This document shows, one piece after another, positions 48,178 to 55,384 of a stretch of 64,000 nt of DNA. The notes below the pieces were generated by a model. That model was not told the origin of the DNA, did not search any database, and saw only the letters and a list, made by a program, of their open reading frames with translations. The DNA is from an uncultured Ruminococcus sp. (lineage in GTDB: Bacteria > Bacillota > Clostridia > Oscillospirales > Ruminococcaceae): the NCBI GenBank assembly GCA_902800795.1, contig CADCFQ010000001.1:1-64000 (forward strand), given 5' to 3'. A program made the position numbers and the translations under genes. Position 1 is the stretch's first letter; the number at the start of each line of letters is the position of its first letter.

Positions 48178-49551
48178 ATGATACACAAATTCAAGCTTGA
48201 AGGATATAATGTTCTGCTGGACGTCAACAGCGGCGGAGTGCATCTGGTGGACGATCTGACCTATGATGTGCTGGATAACGTTGAGCCGCCCTTTGATGTT
48301 GAATGTCCTGCAAACGTTGTGAAGAAGCTTTCAAAGAGCTATCCCGAGAACGAGATAAGAGAATGCTATGATGAGATAGTTTCCCTTTATGAGGATAAGA
48401 TACTGTTCAGCGAGGACGTTTATGAAAAGTTTGCGCTGGCTTCCGTTGCGTCTCCTGTAAAGGCTATGTGTCTTATCGTGTCTCAGGACTGCAATATGAG
48501 GTGCAAATACTGCTTTGCGGCTCAGGGAGATTACGGCACCGGCAGAAGACTGATGGACCTTGAGACAGGAAAGAAAGCCCTTGATTTTCTTATCGAAAAG
48601 TCGGGCAACAGGTATTTTCTCGAGGTCGATTTCTTCGGCGGCGAGCCCATGCTCAACTACGATGTTGTAAAGCAGCTGGTCGAGTACGGAAGGTCGAGGG
48701 AAGAGGAAGCAAACAAGAAGTTCCGCTTCACTATGACAACAAACGGCCTGATCCTCAATGACGAGCAGATAGAGTTTCTCAACCGTGAGATGAACAATAT
48801 CGTTCTTTCCATCGACGGCAGAAAAGAAGTCAACGACCGCATGAGAGTGCTCGTGGGCGGTCAGGGAAGCTATGACAAGATACTCCCGAACTTCAAGAAG
48901 CTCACAGCTTTAAGAGGCAAGGACAAGGACTGGTATATCAGAGGTACATACACAAAGTATAACCTTGATTTCTCCAATGATATAATGCACTTCTATGATC
49001 TCGGCTTCGAGCAGATCTCAGTGGAGCCTGTTATGGCTGACCCCAAGGAGCCTTACGCTATCACCGAGGCTGATCTGCCGAGGATCTTCAAGGAGTATGA
49101 GGTGCTTTCACAGAAGATAAGAAAGATAAAGTCGGAGGGCAAGTTCATAAACTTCTTCCACTTTATGATAGACCTTGACCAGGGTCCCTGCGCTATCAAG
49201 AGACTAAGGGGCTGCGGCTGCGGAAATGAGTATGTTGCTATCTCTACAGAGGGCGACATCTATCCCTGTCACCAGTTCGTGGGCATCGAGGAAAAGAAGA
49301 TGGGCAACATCCACGAGGGAACCTTCGATCTTGACCTCAAGGACGAGTTCGCAAGAGCTCATGTTTACAACAAGCCCGAGTGCAAGAGATGTTGGGCCAA
49401 GTTCTATTGCAGCGGCGGCTGCAACGCAAACAACTTTATCTATAACGGAGACATCCACCAGTCCCACAAGCTTTCGTGCCAGATCCAGAAGAAGAGGCTG
49501 GAATGTGCTATCCTTATGAAGGCGCTGGAACTTATGGACACAGCAGAGTAA
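48178..49551 (+). CDS. scfB: SCIFF radical SAM maturase
   Basis: The 457-aa enzyme installs sulphur-to-side-chain thioether links in the SCIFF peptide. Residues 1-90 form the peptide-binding (RRE-like) domain. The radical SAM cluster is C105-x3-C109-x2-C112 (CNMRCKYC), with FFGGEPM as the SAM motif. The SPASM region at about 335-425 has CAIKRLRGCGCG, YPCHQF, and CKRCWAKFYCSGGC for two auxiliary 4Fe-4S clusters. The start at 48178 follows AGTGGGGGAAA, a weak site. Its position right after scfA confirms the pairing. Confidence 0.95.
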   Translation: MIHKFKLEGYNVLLDVNSGGVHLVDDLTYDVLDNVEPPFDVECPANVVKKLSKSYPENEIRECYDEIVSLYEDKILFSEDVYEKFALASVASPVKAMCLIVSQDCNMRCKYCFAAQGDYGTGRRLMDLETGKKALDFLIEKSGNRYFLEVDFFGGEPMLNYDVVKQLVEYGRSREEEANKKFRFTMTTNGLILNDEQIEFLNREMNNIVLSIDGRKEVNDRMRVLVGGQGSYDKILPNFKKLTALRGKDKDWYIRGTYTKYNLDFSNDIMHFYDLGFEQISVEPVMADPKEPYAITEADLPRIFKEYEVLSQKIRKIKSEGKFINFFHFMIDLDQGPCAIKRLRGCGCGNEYVAISTEGDIYPCHQFVGIEEKKMGNIHEGTFDLDLKDEFARAHVYNKPECKRCWAKFYCSGGCNANNFIYNGDIHQSHKLSCQIQKKRLECAILMKALELMDTAE

Positions 49552-49568
49552 TGATCGGAGGTAAGAGA

Positions 49569-50216
49569 ATGAAAAAGCTGATAACAGCGGTGCTGGCAGC
49601 AAGCCTTGTTATGGGTGCGCTCACAGCCTGCGCCGATGAAAACAGCAGCAGTAAGTCTGAGACCAGGAATGCAGCTTCCCGGGCGGCACAGCCTGCGGCA
49701 AAGCAAGGCTGCGAAGATGCGGACTTCTTTGAGTTTTACTATACAGGCAGCGCTGAAGACTTTCTCGGAAAGACGATAGACGAGATAAATTCGGCGACAG
49801 GTGATAAGTTCACCGAGGCCAACGCTTCGGAGTATGACCTTGAATACGGCTGCGCCTATGACCTCGGAGAGGTGGAGAGCATCTCCGACGGCAGGATCGC
49901 CCTTGGCGGCAAATATCCTGTGGAGCTTGTGCTCAGCTTCGGCGATGACGGCAAGCTCAATAAGATACTCTATAAGATAAACGAGGGCGCCGGCGACTCA
50001 AAGGCGGTCTCGGATGCGCTTATCAAGAGCCTTGAGGACAACGCCCCCGAGGGCTATACCGGAGAGTATGAGCCGAGAGCTCTCGGCAAGAACTCGGCGT
50101 GGTTTGCAAAGGACGTTGACGGCTATGTGTTCACGGTCAAACACATGGATGTCGATGACAGCGGTTATCCGGTCTACTTCTCGGCAGAGACCTATAAAGA
50201 CAAATACGGACTATAA
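49569..50216 (+). CDS. Lipoprotein, unknown
   Basis: The 215-aa protein begins MKKLITAVLAASLVMGALTA before C21, a clear lipobox (LTAC), so it is lipid-anchored outside the membrane. A short Ser/Ala linker is followed by an acidic domain (GKTIDEINSATGDKFTEA) that I do not recognise. The start at 49569 has GGAGGT upstream, and a longer frame would run back into scfB. It lies 17 nt after scfB and may be co-transcribed with the SCIFF genes. Whether it is part of that pathway is unknown. Confidence 0.8.
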   Translation: MKKLITAVLAASLVMGALTACADENSSSKSETRNAASRAAQPAAKQGCEDADFFEFYYTGSAEDFLGKTIDEINSATGDKFTEANASEYDLEYGCAYDLGEVESISDGRIALGGKYPVELVLSFGDDGKLNKILYKINEGAGDSKAVSDALIKSLEDNAPEGYTGEYEPRALGKNSAWFAKDVDGYVFTVKHMDVDDSGYPVYFSAETYKDKYGL

Positions 50217-50218
50217 TA

Positions 50219-50255
50219 AAAACAGGCTCTCCTGATTTGCAGGAGAGCCTGTTTT
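50219..50255. terminator. Bidirectional terminator
   Basis: A perfect 16-bp stem (AAAACAGGCTCTCCTG and its complement) with a 5-nt loop and T-runs on both strands. It separates the SCIFF/lipoprotein unit from the convergent exchanger gene. Confidence 0.9.
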
Positions 50256-50264
50256 TTTGCTTTT

Positions 50265-51212
50265 TTACGAATAGCATCTGTATATGATATATGCGGTGTA
50301 TGCGCAGTAGCACAGCACCATAACAGCGCCCTCGGCACGGTTCACGCTTTCCTTGGTCTTTGCAAAGATAAGCGTCATTACTGCCACGCCCAGCAGGATG
50401 ATAGTATCCACCAGAAGGTCGGGGTCTACCTTTATTGGCGACAGCGACGATGCTATACCAAGGATGAACAGGATGTTGAAGATGCACGAGCCGATAGCAT
50501 TTCCCATAGCGATGCCGGAGTTGCCCTTTTTGGCGGCAACAACAGAGGTCACAAGCTCGGGAAGGGAGGTGCCTATAGCCACGATAGTCAGCCCCACCAG
50601 GGTCTTTGACATTCCCAGCTTTACAGCTATCTCGCTGGCGTTGTCAACGACCATATCGCCGCCGAAGATGATAGCTGCCACGCCGCCGACGATATAGATT
50701 ATGCTCAGCCACATCGGCAGTATCTTTACATCGTCGCCCTCGACCCTGTTTTTAAGGGCGCTTCTTACAACGAACACGATGTAGGCGATTATGCCCAGCA
50801 GCAGCAGGATACCCTCTATACGGGTGATATAGCCGTTCTTCCCGCTGCCGAAATTGAAGATGAACCCCAGCAGCACGAGCGTCACCGCAATGTTCCACCA
50901 CATATCACGCTTCAGCATCTCCTTCGGCGTGGGAACGACCTTGAACAGCGCACACACACCGATGACCATAAGCAGATTGAACATATTCGAGCCGATAACA
51001 TTTCCAAGCGATATGTCAGCGTTCCCCGACAATCCCGAGGTTATGCTGACGGCTGCTTCGGGGCAGCTCGTTCCGATAGATACGATAGTCAGTCCGATAA
51101 CGACCGACGGTATCTTGAGTATCCCTGCAACGGAGGAAGCTCCGTCAACAAAGAAATCCGCACCTTTGATAAGCAGGACGAATCCCACTATCAACAGCAC
51201 ATAAGTCCACAT
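50265..51212 (-). CDS. CaCA-family cation exchanger, riboswitch-controlled
   Basis: The 315-aa, about ten-helix protein has the two inverted alpha repeats of the calcium/cation antiporter superfamily: GTSCPEAAVSITSGLSGN with NVIGSNMFN, and GTSLPELVTSVVAAKKGN with NAIGSCIFN. The acidic residue of each repeat binds the transported cation. The start at 51212 has AAAAGGAG upstream and gives the normal family length; the longer frame reaches into the riboswitch. It is YrbG-like by sequence. The manganese-sensing leader upstream suggests that manganese export, not only calcium export, is its job; that is inference. Confidence 0.88.
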   Translation of the reverse strand: MWTYVLLIVGFVLLIKGADFFVDGASSVAGILKIPSVVIGLTIVSIGTSCPEAAVSITSGLSGNADISLGNVIGSNMFNLLMVIGVCALFKVVPTPKEMLKRDMWWNIAVTLVLLGFIFNFGSGKNGYITRIEGILLLLGIIAYIVFVVRSALKNRVEGDDVKILPMWLSIIYIVGGVAAIIFGGDMVVDNASEIAVKLGMSKTLVGLTIVAIGTSLPELVTSVVAAKKGNSGIAMGNAIGSCIFNILFILGIASSLSPIKVDPDLLVDTIILLGVAVMTLIFAKTKESVNRAEGAVMVLCYCAYTAYIIYRCYS

Positions 51213-51251
51213 AAAAACAACTCCTTTTGAGCTGTGCATAAAAGCACATAA

Positions 51252-51297
51252 AACGAGACCTTTACTGCACAGCAAATAATGCAATAAAAGTCTCGTT
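51252..51297 (-). terminator. Riboswitch expression-platform terminator
   Basis: On the minus strand AACGAGACTTTTATTGCA pairs with TGCAGTAAAGGTCTCGTT (18 bp with G-U pairs), followed by TTATGTGCTTTT. The 5' arm is the 3' conserved strand of the aptamer, so aptamer and terminator exclude each other. Confidence 0.7.
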
Positions 51298-51408
51298 ACA
51301 AACACAGGTAAGGACACCGCCCGGCTTTCCATAAGATGACCTTTGGTCAAGCGTGTTGACGAACGGTATCACGCTTTTATGATAAAAGCGCTAACTACTC
51401 CCAATTAT
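51281..51408 (-). ncRNA. yybP-ykoY manganese riboswitch aptamer
   Basis: On the minus strand the conserved blocks appear in order: TTGGGAGTAG, a GCGCTTTTATC/ATAAAAGCG stem, CCGTTCGTCAACACG, and finally TAACGAGAC. These are the L1 and L3 signatures of the yybP-ykoY class, which docks to bind Mn2+. The aptamer starts within a few nucleotides of the predicted transcript start. Ligand binding would hold the GAGAC strand and prevent the terminator, switching the exchanger on. Confidence 0.82.
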
Positions 51409-51416
51409 CAAAAATT

Positions 51417-51445
51417 ATTATACCACTATTATCCAAAAAAGTCAA
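51417..51445 (-). promoter_or_regulatory. Promoter of the riboswitch-exchanger transcript
   Basis: On the minus strand TTGACT (51445-51440), 17-nt spacer, TATAAT (51422-51417). The remaining 51446-51573 shows no gene or clear terminator. Confidence 0.8.
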
Positions 51446-51573
51446 GCGCCCATTTTGCAAAAACAGGGAGAGCGGTCTTCATAAGCAGCTATGCAGTATT
51501 TGGTCAATATATTTTATAATTGCCGCTTTTGCAGGATCTATTCTCCGCTTCCTGCCGGTAAAGCTCTTATATA

Positions 51574-52941
51574 TCAGAAGTGGCCTGACGAGCCTCCGTG
51601 AGAGCGTCCCGAGCTGCTGTGATGTGTGGAGGAGCCTCCTCTGCCGCCGCCGGAGGAGGAAGGCGGCCTGTAGACCTTGCTTACGTTCTTGTAAAGGAAA
51701 ACATCGTTCTTTACCGACAGATTGAAGCTTCCGGGACGGAAGTAGTCCGCAGCGCCCTTCTTGAAAGCAACAGACAAAAGCTGCTTCTTGTGATAGGTGC
51801 AGTAGCAGAATGCGATAACAAGTGCAACTACCACAGCTGTGACCAGATACAGCAGGCTGAAAGCCGGTCTCGGCAGGTTTCCGATATCATAAGGCTCGCC
51901 GGTCTCTGCCTGAACGCAGAACTCGTCACACTTGGTCGCAAATTCATGGAATGCGCCGTTATAGTCACCGCTCTTGAGCTTGGGAAGGAAGAACTCCTGC
52001 ATATATTCCTGGCCAGCGTCAGTGAAATACTTGATGCCCTTGCCGTAGGTCGAGATTGCCCAGTCACGGTTCTCCATACTGATAAGGAAGAGTATTCCGT
52101 CATCGTCAGGTCCGTAGCCGCAGCCGTTATAATCATAGTAGTCGTCTGCATACTGGGTGGATGTTTTCGAGCCTATGGAAAGCTTGGTGACGATGATAAC
52201 ATCCAGCTCGTGCTTGTCGCTTATCTCGTCAAGCTTTTTGAGAAGCTTTTCTTCCTGAGAGTCGGTCAGAAGATCCGCATCGTCAACAAGTCTTGGAACG
52301 AGCCTGTTCTCAGGTATAGTCCTTGTCAGCTCATTCTCGTTGATGACGCCCTCGGGAAGCTCGCCGGAATAGTCGGGAGTTTCCTCATAAGACTCGGTAC
52401 CCGAGATGCCGTTGAAAAAGTCTGCGGTCACAGGCGTGCCGCTCTTGGCGCTGGATGCTATCTCGGTCAGCTCATTACAGAAGCGGTCGGATACCGAGAA
52501 GATAGCCTCGTTTGAGAAAACGCCGCTGTTATAAGATGAGTAATCCGAATAAAGATCATACTCAAAATAAGCAAGAGTCGAGCTTTCAAGAGCGCCCAGC
52601 TTGTCGTTTATGCTGTAAACATAAATGTCGTTGGTCTCAAAGCTGTAGACCATAGCTACACAAAGGTCGTGGTCAGAAAACCCGTTGTCATTACAGTAGG
52701 TCTCGGCCTGCTCGAGAGATATCGAGTCGAAGCTGTCCGAGATCATTATAACGCCGCAGGCGTCGCTCTCGGAGAGCATAGCGTCAAGCTTTTGCGAAAG
52801 CTCTGATATCTGCGAGTCAGTGAAGGTGCCTCTGGCATCGGATATCCTTTTGTCAGCCCCTGCGCTGTCGGCAAACGCAGGCACCGCAAGCATAAGCACA
52901 GCACACAAGCTGATGACAAGGCAATAAAGTCTTTTTCTCAT
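51574..52941 (-). CDS. TPM-domain membrane protein with Gly/Ser/His tail
   Basis: The 455-aa protein begins with a signal peptide (MRKRLYCLVISLCAVLM...FADS). A TPM-like region (about 30-185) is followed by a second, better-conserved TPM domain (about 220-370; LVDDADLLTDSQEEKLLKKL, DDDGILFLISMENRDWAIST). One TM helix lies near 375-400. A cytoplasmic part ends in a Gly/Ser/His-rich tail (GGGRGGSSTHHSSSG, ending GHF) typical of this family. TPM domains act in photosystem II repair and as membrane proteins of unknown role in other bacteria. The start at 52941 overlaps the upstream stop as ATGA and has AGGAGG upstream. Confidence 0.82.
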   Translation of the reverse strand: MRKRLYCLVISLCAVLMLAVPAFADSAGADKRISDARGTFTDSQISELSQKLDAMLSESDACGVIMISDSFDSISLEQAETYCNDNGFSDHDLCVAMVYSFETNDIYVYSINDKLGALESSTLAYFEYDLYSDYSSYNSGVFSNEAIFSVSDRFCNELTEIASSAKSGTPVTADFFNGISGTESYEETPDYSGELPEGVINENELTRTIPENRLVPRLVDDADLLTDSQEEKLLKKLDEISDKHELDVIIVTKLSIGSKTSTQYADDYYDYNGCGYGPDDDGILFLISMENRDWAISTYGKGIKYFTDAGQEYMQEFFLPKLKSGDYNGAFHEFATKCDEFCVQAETGEPYDIGNLPRPAFSLLYLVTAVVVALVIAFCYCTYHKKQLLSVAFKKGAADYFRPGSFNLSVKNDVFLYKNVSKVYRPPSSSGGGRGGSSTHHSSSGRSHGGSSGHF

Positions 52942-54029
52942 AAGCCCATACCTCCTAAGAACCACCAGAGCAGGAAGTAAAGACCTGCGGACAGCGGCAG
53001 CATAAGCAGCCAGAATGTCTTCCAGTATTTTTTCTTGTCAAGGGGCAGGTTCCCGACAAAGTTGCCGGTCTGTCCGTTCATAGCGAATCTGTAGCGCTGA
53101 CCGTTCCAGTTCGTATTGAGTATCCACACCGGATAAAGGGCATACTGCGCCTTTGCGTTGTGGAGATTAAGGTTTGTGTTCTCGATATTTACCGACTGAT
53201 AGCCTGTTATCGTCTGGCGGAAGAGCATATCCACGCTCTCACGCACTCTGTAATTGGCTCTGTCGATAGTCTGCTCCGCAGTTACGTCATATTTATCTGC
53301 CACATAACCTGCAAGATAAGCTGTGCTGAAGGGCACCGCCTGTCTGAAATCAAAGGGCGATACCGACTCCATAAGGTCGTCCTCCATTTTTGAAGAACCG
53401 TCGATAGCTATCTTGTCAAACTGCATGGAGCCTGCACGCACCAGTGAATAGTGGCTGGTCTCGGTATACTCATAGTTTCCCGAGCTCCAGTGGCGCACCT
53501 TGGTGCCCTTATATCTTATCTGTCCGTCAACTCCCGTGTCAAACAGCCAGAAGGGCACATACATACCCTTTATCTCCTCGATATGGTGCTGGGTCTTGAA
53601 GACCTTCGGCAGGAATTTCTTTCCCTGAAGATGCTTCTTGAAAGCCTCCACAGCCGCCTGCTTCTCCAGCTTGAACGGGATTATGTAATCCGGTCTCAGT
53701 GCGTTTGAAAGCTGTCCCTGCATAACGATAGGGTTGTCACAGTAAGGACAGGTGGTGGCAGCGGTGTTGTCGTCTCCGATTATCTCTCCTCCGCAGTAAG
53801 CGCAGTGGTAGACCCTCATGCCTTCGACTTCGCTTTCGCTCCATTCGTTGTTGCGCTCTTCCCAGGACATCTGATCCTGGCCGTCGCCCTGAAGATGCTT
53901 CGCATAGTCCATTACCGCTTCCACGGAAAAATGACTGTCGCAGAACGGACATACCATTTCCTGAGCGGTGGCATTGAACTGTATAGCGCCTCCGCAGCAT
54001 GGGCAGACGTATTCGTTGGTGCTCGCCAT
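52938..54029 (-). CDS. Double zinc-ribbon membrane protein
   Basis: The 363-aa protein has two zinc ribbons: CPCCGG with CPFCDSHF (about 9-31), and CAYCGGE with CPYCDNP (about 76-98). A large beta-rich middle part follows (FWLFDTGVDGQIRYKGTKV), then a basic stretch and two closing hydrophobic segments (about 335-360). The family is widespread in Firmicutes and Actinobacteria near TPM-domain and SPFH proteins, with no settled function. The ATG is followed by an intact frame that overlaps the TPM gene by 4 nt, so the two are translationally coupled. It lies 46 nt after the DUF4317 gene. Confidence 0.8.
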   Translation of the reverse strand: MASTNEYVCPCCGGAIQFNATAQEMVCPFCDSHFSVEAVMDYAKHLQGDGQDQMSWEERNNEWSESEVEGMRVYHCAYCGGEIIGDDNTAATTCPYCDNPIVMQGQLSNALRPDYIIPFKLEKQAAVEAFKKHLQGKKFLPKVFKTQHHIEEIKGMYVPFWLFDTGVDGQIRYKGTKVRHWSSGNYEYTETSHYSLVRAGSMQFDKIAIDGSSKMEDDLMESVSPFDFRQAVPFSTAYLAGYVADKYDVTAEQTIDRANYRVRESVDMLFRQTITGYQSVNIENTNLNLHNAKAQYALYPVWILNTNWNGQRYRFAMNGQTGNFVGNLPLDKKKYWKTFWLLMLPLSAGLYFLLWWFLGGMGL

Positions 54030-54075
54030 TTGATCGTTCCCCCTTTATAGCATTATCGTTTATCGGTCGTGATCT

Positions 54076-55230
54076 TTATTCTTCCTCGGTCTTTGCAGCA
54101 GGCCTTGCGGTCTTGACCTCAAAGCCGTTTACTTCTATCTCCGGGTCGTCAAGGTCGATGACGAGGCATCTTCTGCCGTTTATCATCTCGGTCTTGACTT
54201 TGTCAACTGCGTCACGCTTTATGTTCACCGTGATGCTTGGCATAGCCACCACGGTCCTGGCGTCAATAAGGTTCTGGGCTGTCAGCGGCTTGTCGCCCAC
54301 AGCCTTTTCATATACCTTGGGCAGCGCTTCCAGCTTGTCGGCGCCGACACCCGACTCCCACAGTATCTGTGAAAGGGTGTTGTTGTCCACCTTGGGTATC
54401 TCGGTCTCGTGGGAATTCTGGTCCACAAGCTCCTTTATCTTGGTGTTCACAGAAGTTATCAGCTCATAGTCAAGTTCCTCGCCGACAACGCCAGTGAGTA
54501 TCTTCTTGAAGGTGTTTCTCTCGCTGTCATAGCTCATTGAGAATTCACATCCCAGAAGCTCCTCCACAAGGGATACATTGGGCTTCTTTGCGTTTTTCGT
54601 ATAGCACAGCACACCGTTGACATCCGGGGCTCTGTCATTGAACAGCGGGAACAGGAAGCCGTCTGTCGGCATCTCAACTATACGGTCCGTGCGGGTGTTC
54701 TTGGCGATAGAGTTATTCTCTTCGTTATAGACAAGCCCGTCGATCCTGAGCGTTACCGGGCACACCGCCGTTATTATAAAGCGGTAATTAGTGTCCGACT
54801 CCTCGGTGAGCTCATCCATCTTGTTCTTTTTGAGCACCGAGTATGTGCAGTGAGCTGTGAACAGCGCATAGGTGGAGACATATTCCATTTTCTCGGCAAC
54901 AGTCTCGATAAGCTTTTTGTTAAGCTCCTCATCCTCGAGCTTGCTTTGCAGCACCTCATAGTAGAACCTCTGCATACCGCCCTCCAGGGAAGCATCCTTC
55001 GGGAACTCATACTCCGAGAGGTTCTTGCCCACCGTTCCGCTGAGGACTTTTTTCAGTGTTGCGGTTATAAGCTCGCACTCGTCAGGCTCGATAAGGTTAA
55101 AGGCTCTTGCCTGTGTCAGCTTTACGTTTTTCTCGGCGTCCACAAAAGCTGTCAGCACCCTGTCAATGGTGAAAAGTCCGCTGTCCGAGCCAAACTGTTT
55201 TTTTATCTCGTTTATCTCTTTTTTATTCAT
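54076..55230 (-). CDS. DUF4317 family protein
   Basis: The 384-aa soluble protein starts MNKKEINEIKKQF, the recognisable beginning of DUF4317. The family is found mainly in gut Firmicutes; its function is unknown. The sequence has FVDAEKN, FTAHCTYSVLKKN and a C-terminal VNIKRDAVDKVKTEMINGRR. There are no membrane segments or known catalytic motifs. AGAGGAG precedes the ATG. It has its own promoter and likely leads the transcript through the zinc-ribbon and TPM genes. Confidence 0.82.
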   Translation of the reverse strand: MNKKEINEIKKQFGSDSGLFTIDRVLTAFVDAEKNVKLTQARAFNLIEPDECELITATLKKVLSGTVGKNLSEYEFPKDASLEGGMQRFYYEVLQSKLEDEELNKKLIETVAEKMEYVSTYALFTAHCTYSVLKKNKMDELTEESDTNYRFIITAVCPVTLRIDGLVYNEENNSIAKNTRTDRIVEMPTDGFLFPLFNDRAPDVNGVLCYTKNAKKPNVSLVEELLGCEFSMSYDSERNTFKKILTGVVGEELDYELITSVNTKIKELVDQNSHETEIPKVDNNTLSQILWESGVGADKLEALPKVYEKAVGDKPLTAQNLIDARTVVAMPSITVNIKRDAVDKVKTEMINGRRCLVIDLDDPEIEVNGFEVKTARPAAKTEEE

Positions 55231-55291
55231 TTTATCTCCTCTGTAATATCACTTATATATATCGCAGCCTGTTACCGGCCCGACATTCCTT

Positions 55292-55320
55292 ATTATACCA
55301 CATCGCCTGCAAAATGTAAA
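55292..55320 (-). promoter_or_regulatory. Promoter of the DUF4317/zinc-ribbon/TPM unit
   Basis: On the minus strand TTTACA (55320-55315), 17-nt spacer with a TG extension, TATAAT (55297-55292). Confidence 0.75.
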
Positions 55321-55329
55321 GACAAAAAA

Positions 55330-55366
55330 ACGGTATCTCTTACGTTTTTTTGGTAAGAGATACCGT
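55330..55366 (-). terminator. ABC transporter terminator
   Basis: A perfect 14-bp stem (ACGGTATCTCTTAC and its complement) with a 9-nt loop. On the minus strand it is followed by TTTTTTGTC. It lies 19 nt past the ABC gene stop and just before the next promoter. Confidence 0.88.
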
Positions 55367-55384
55367 GATCCGATATTTTTTGCC

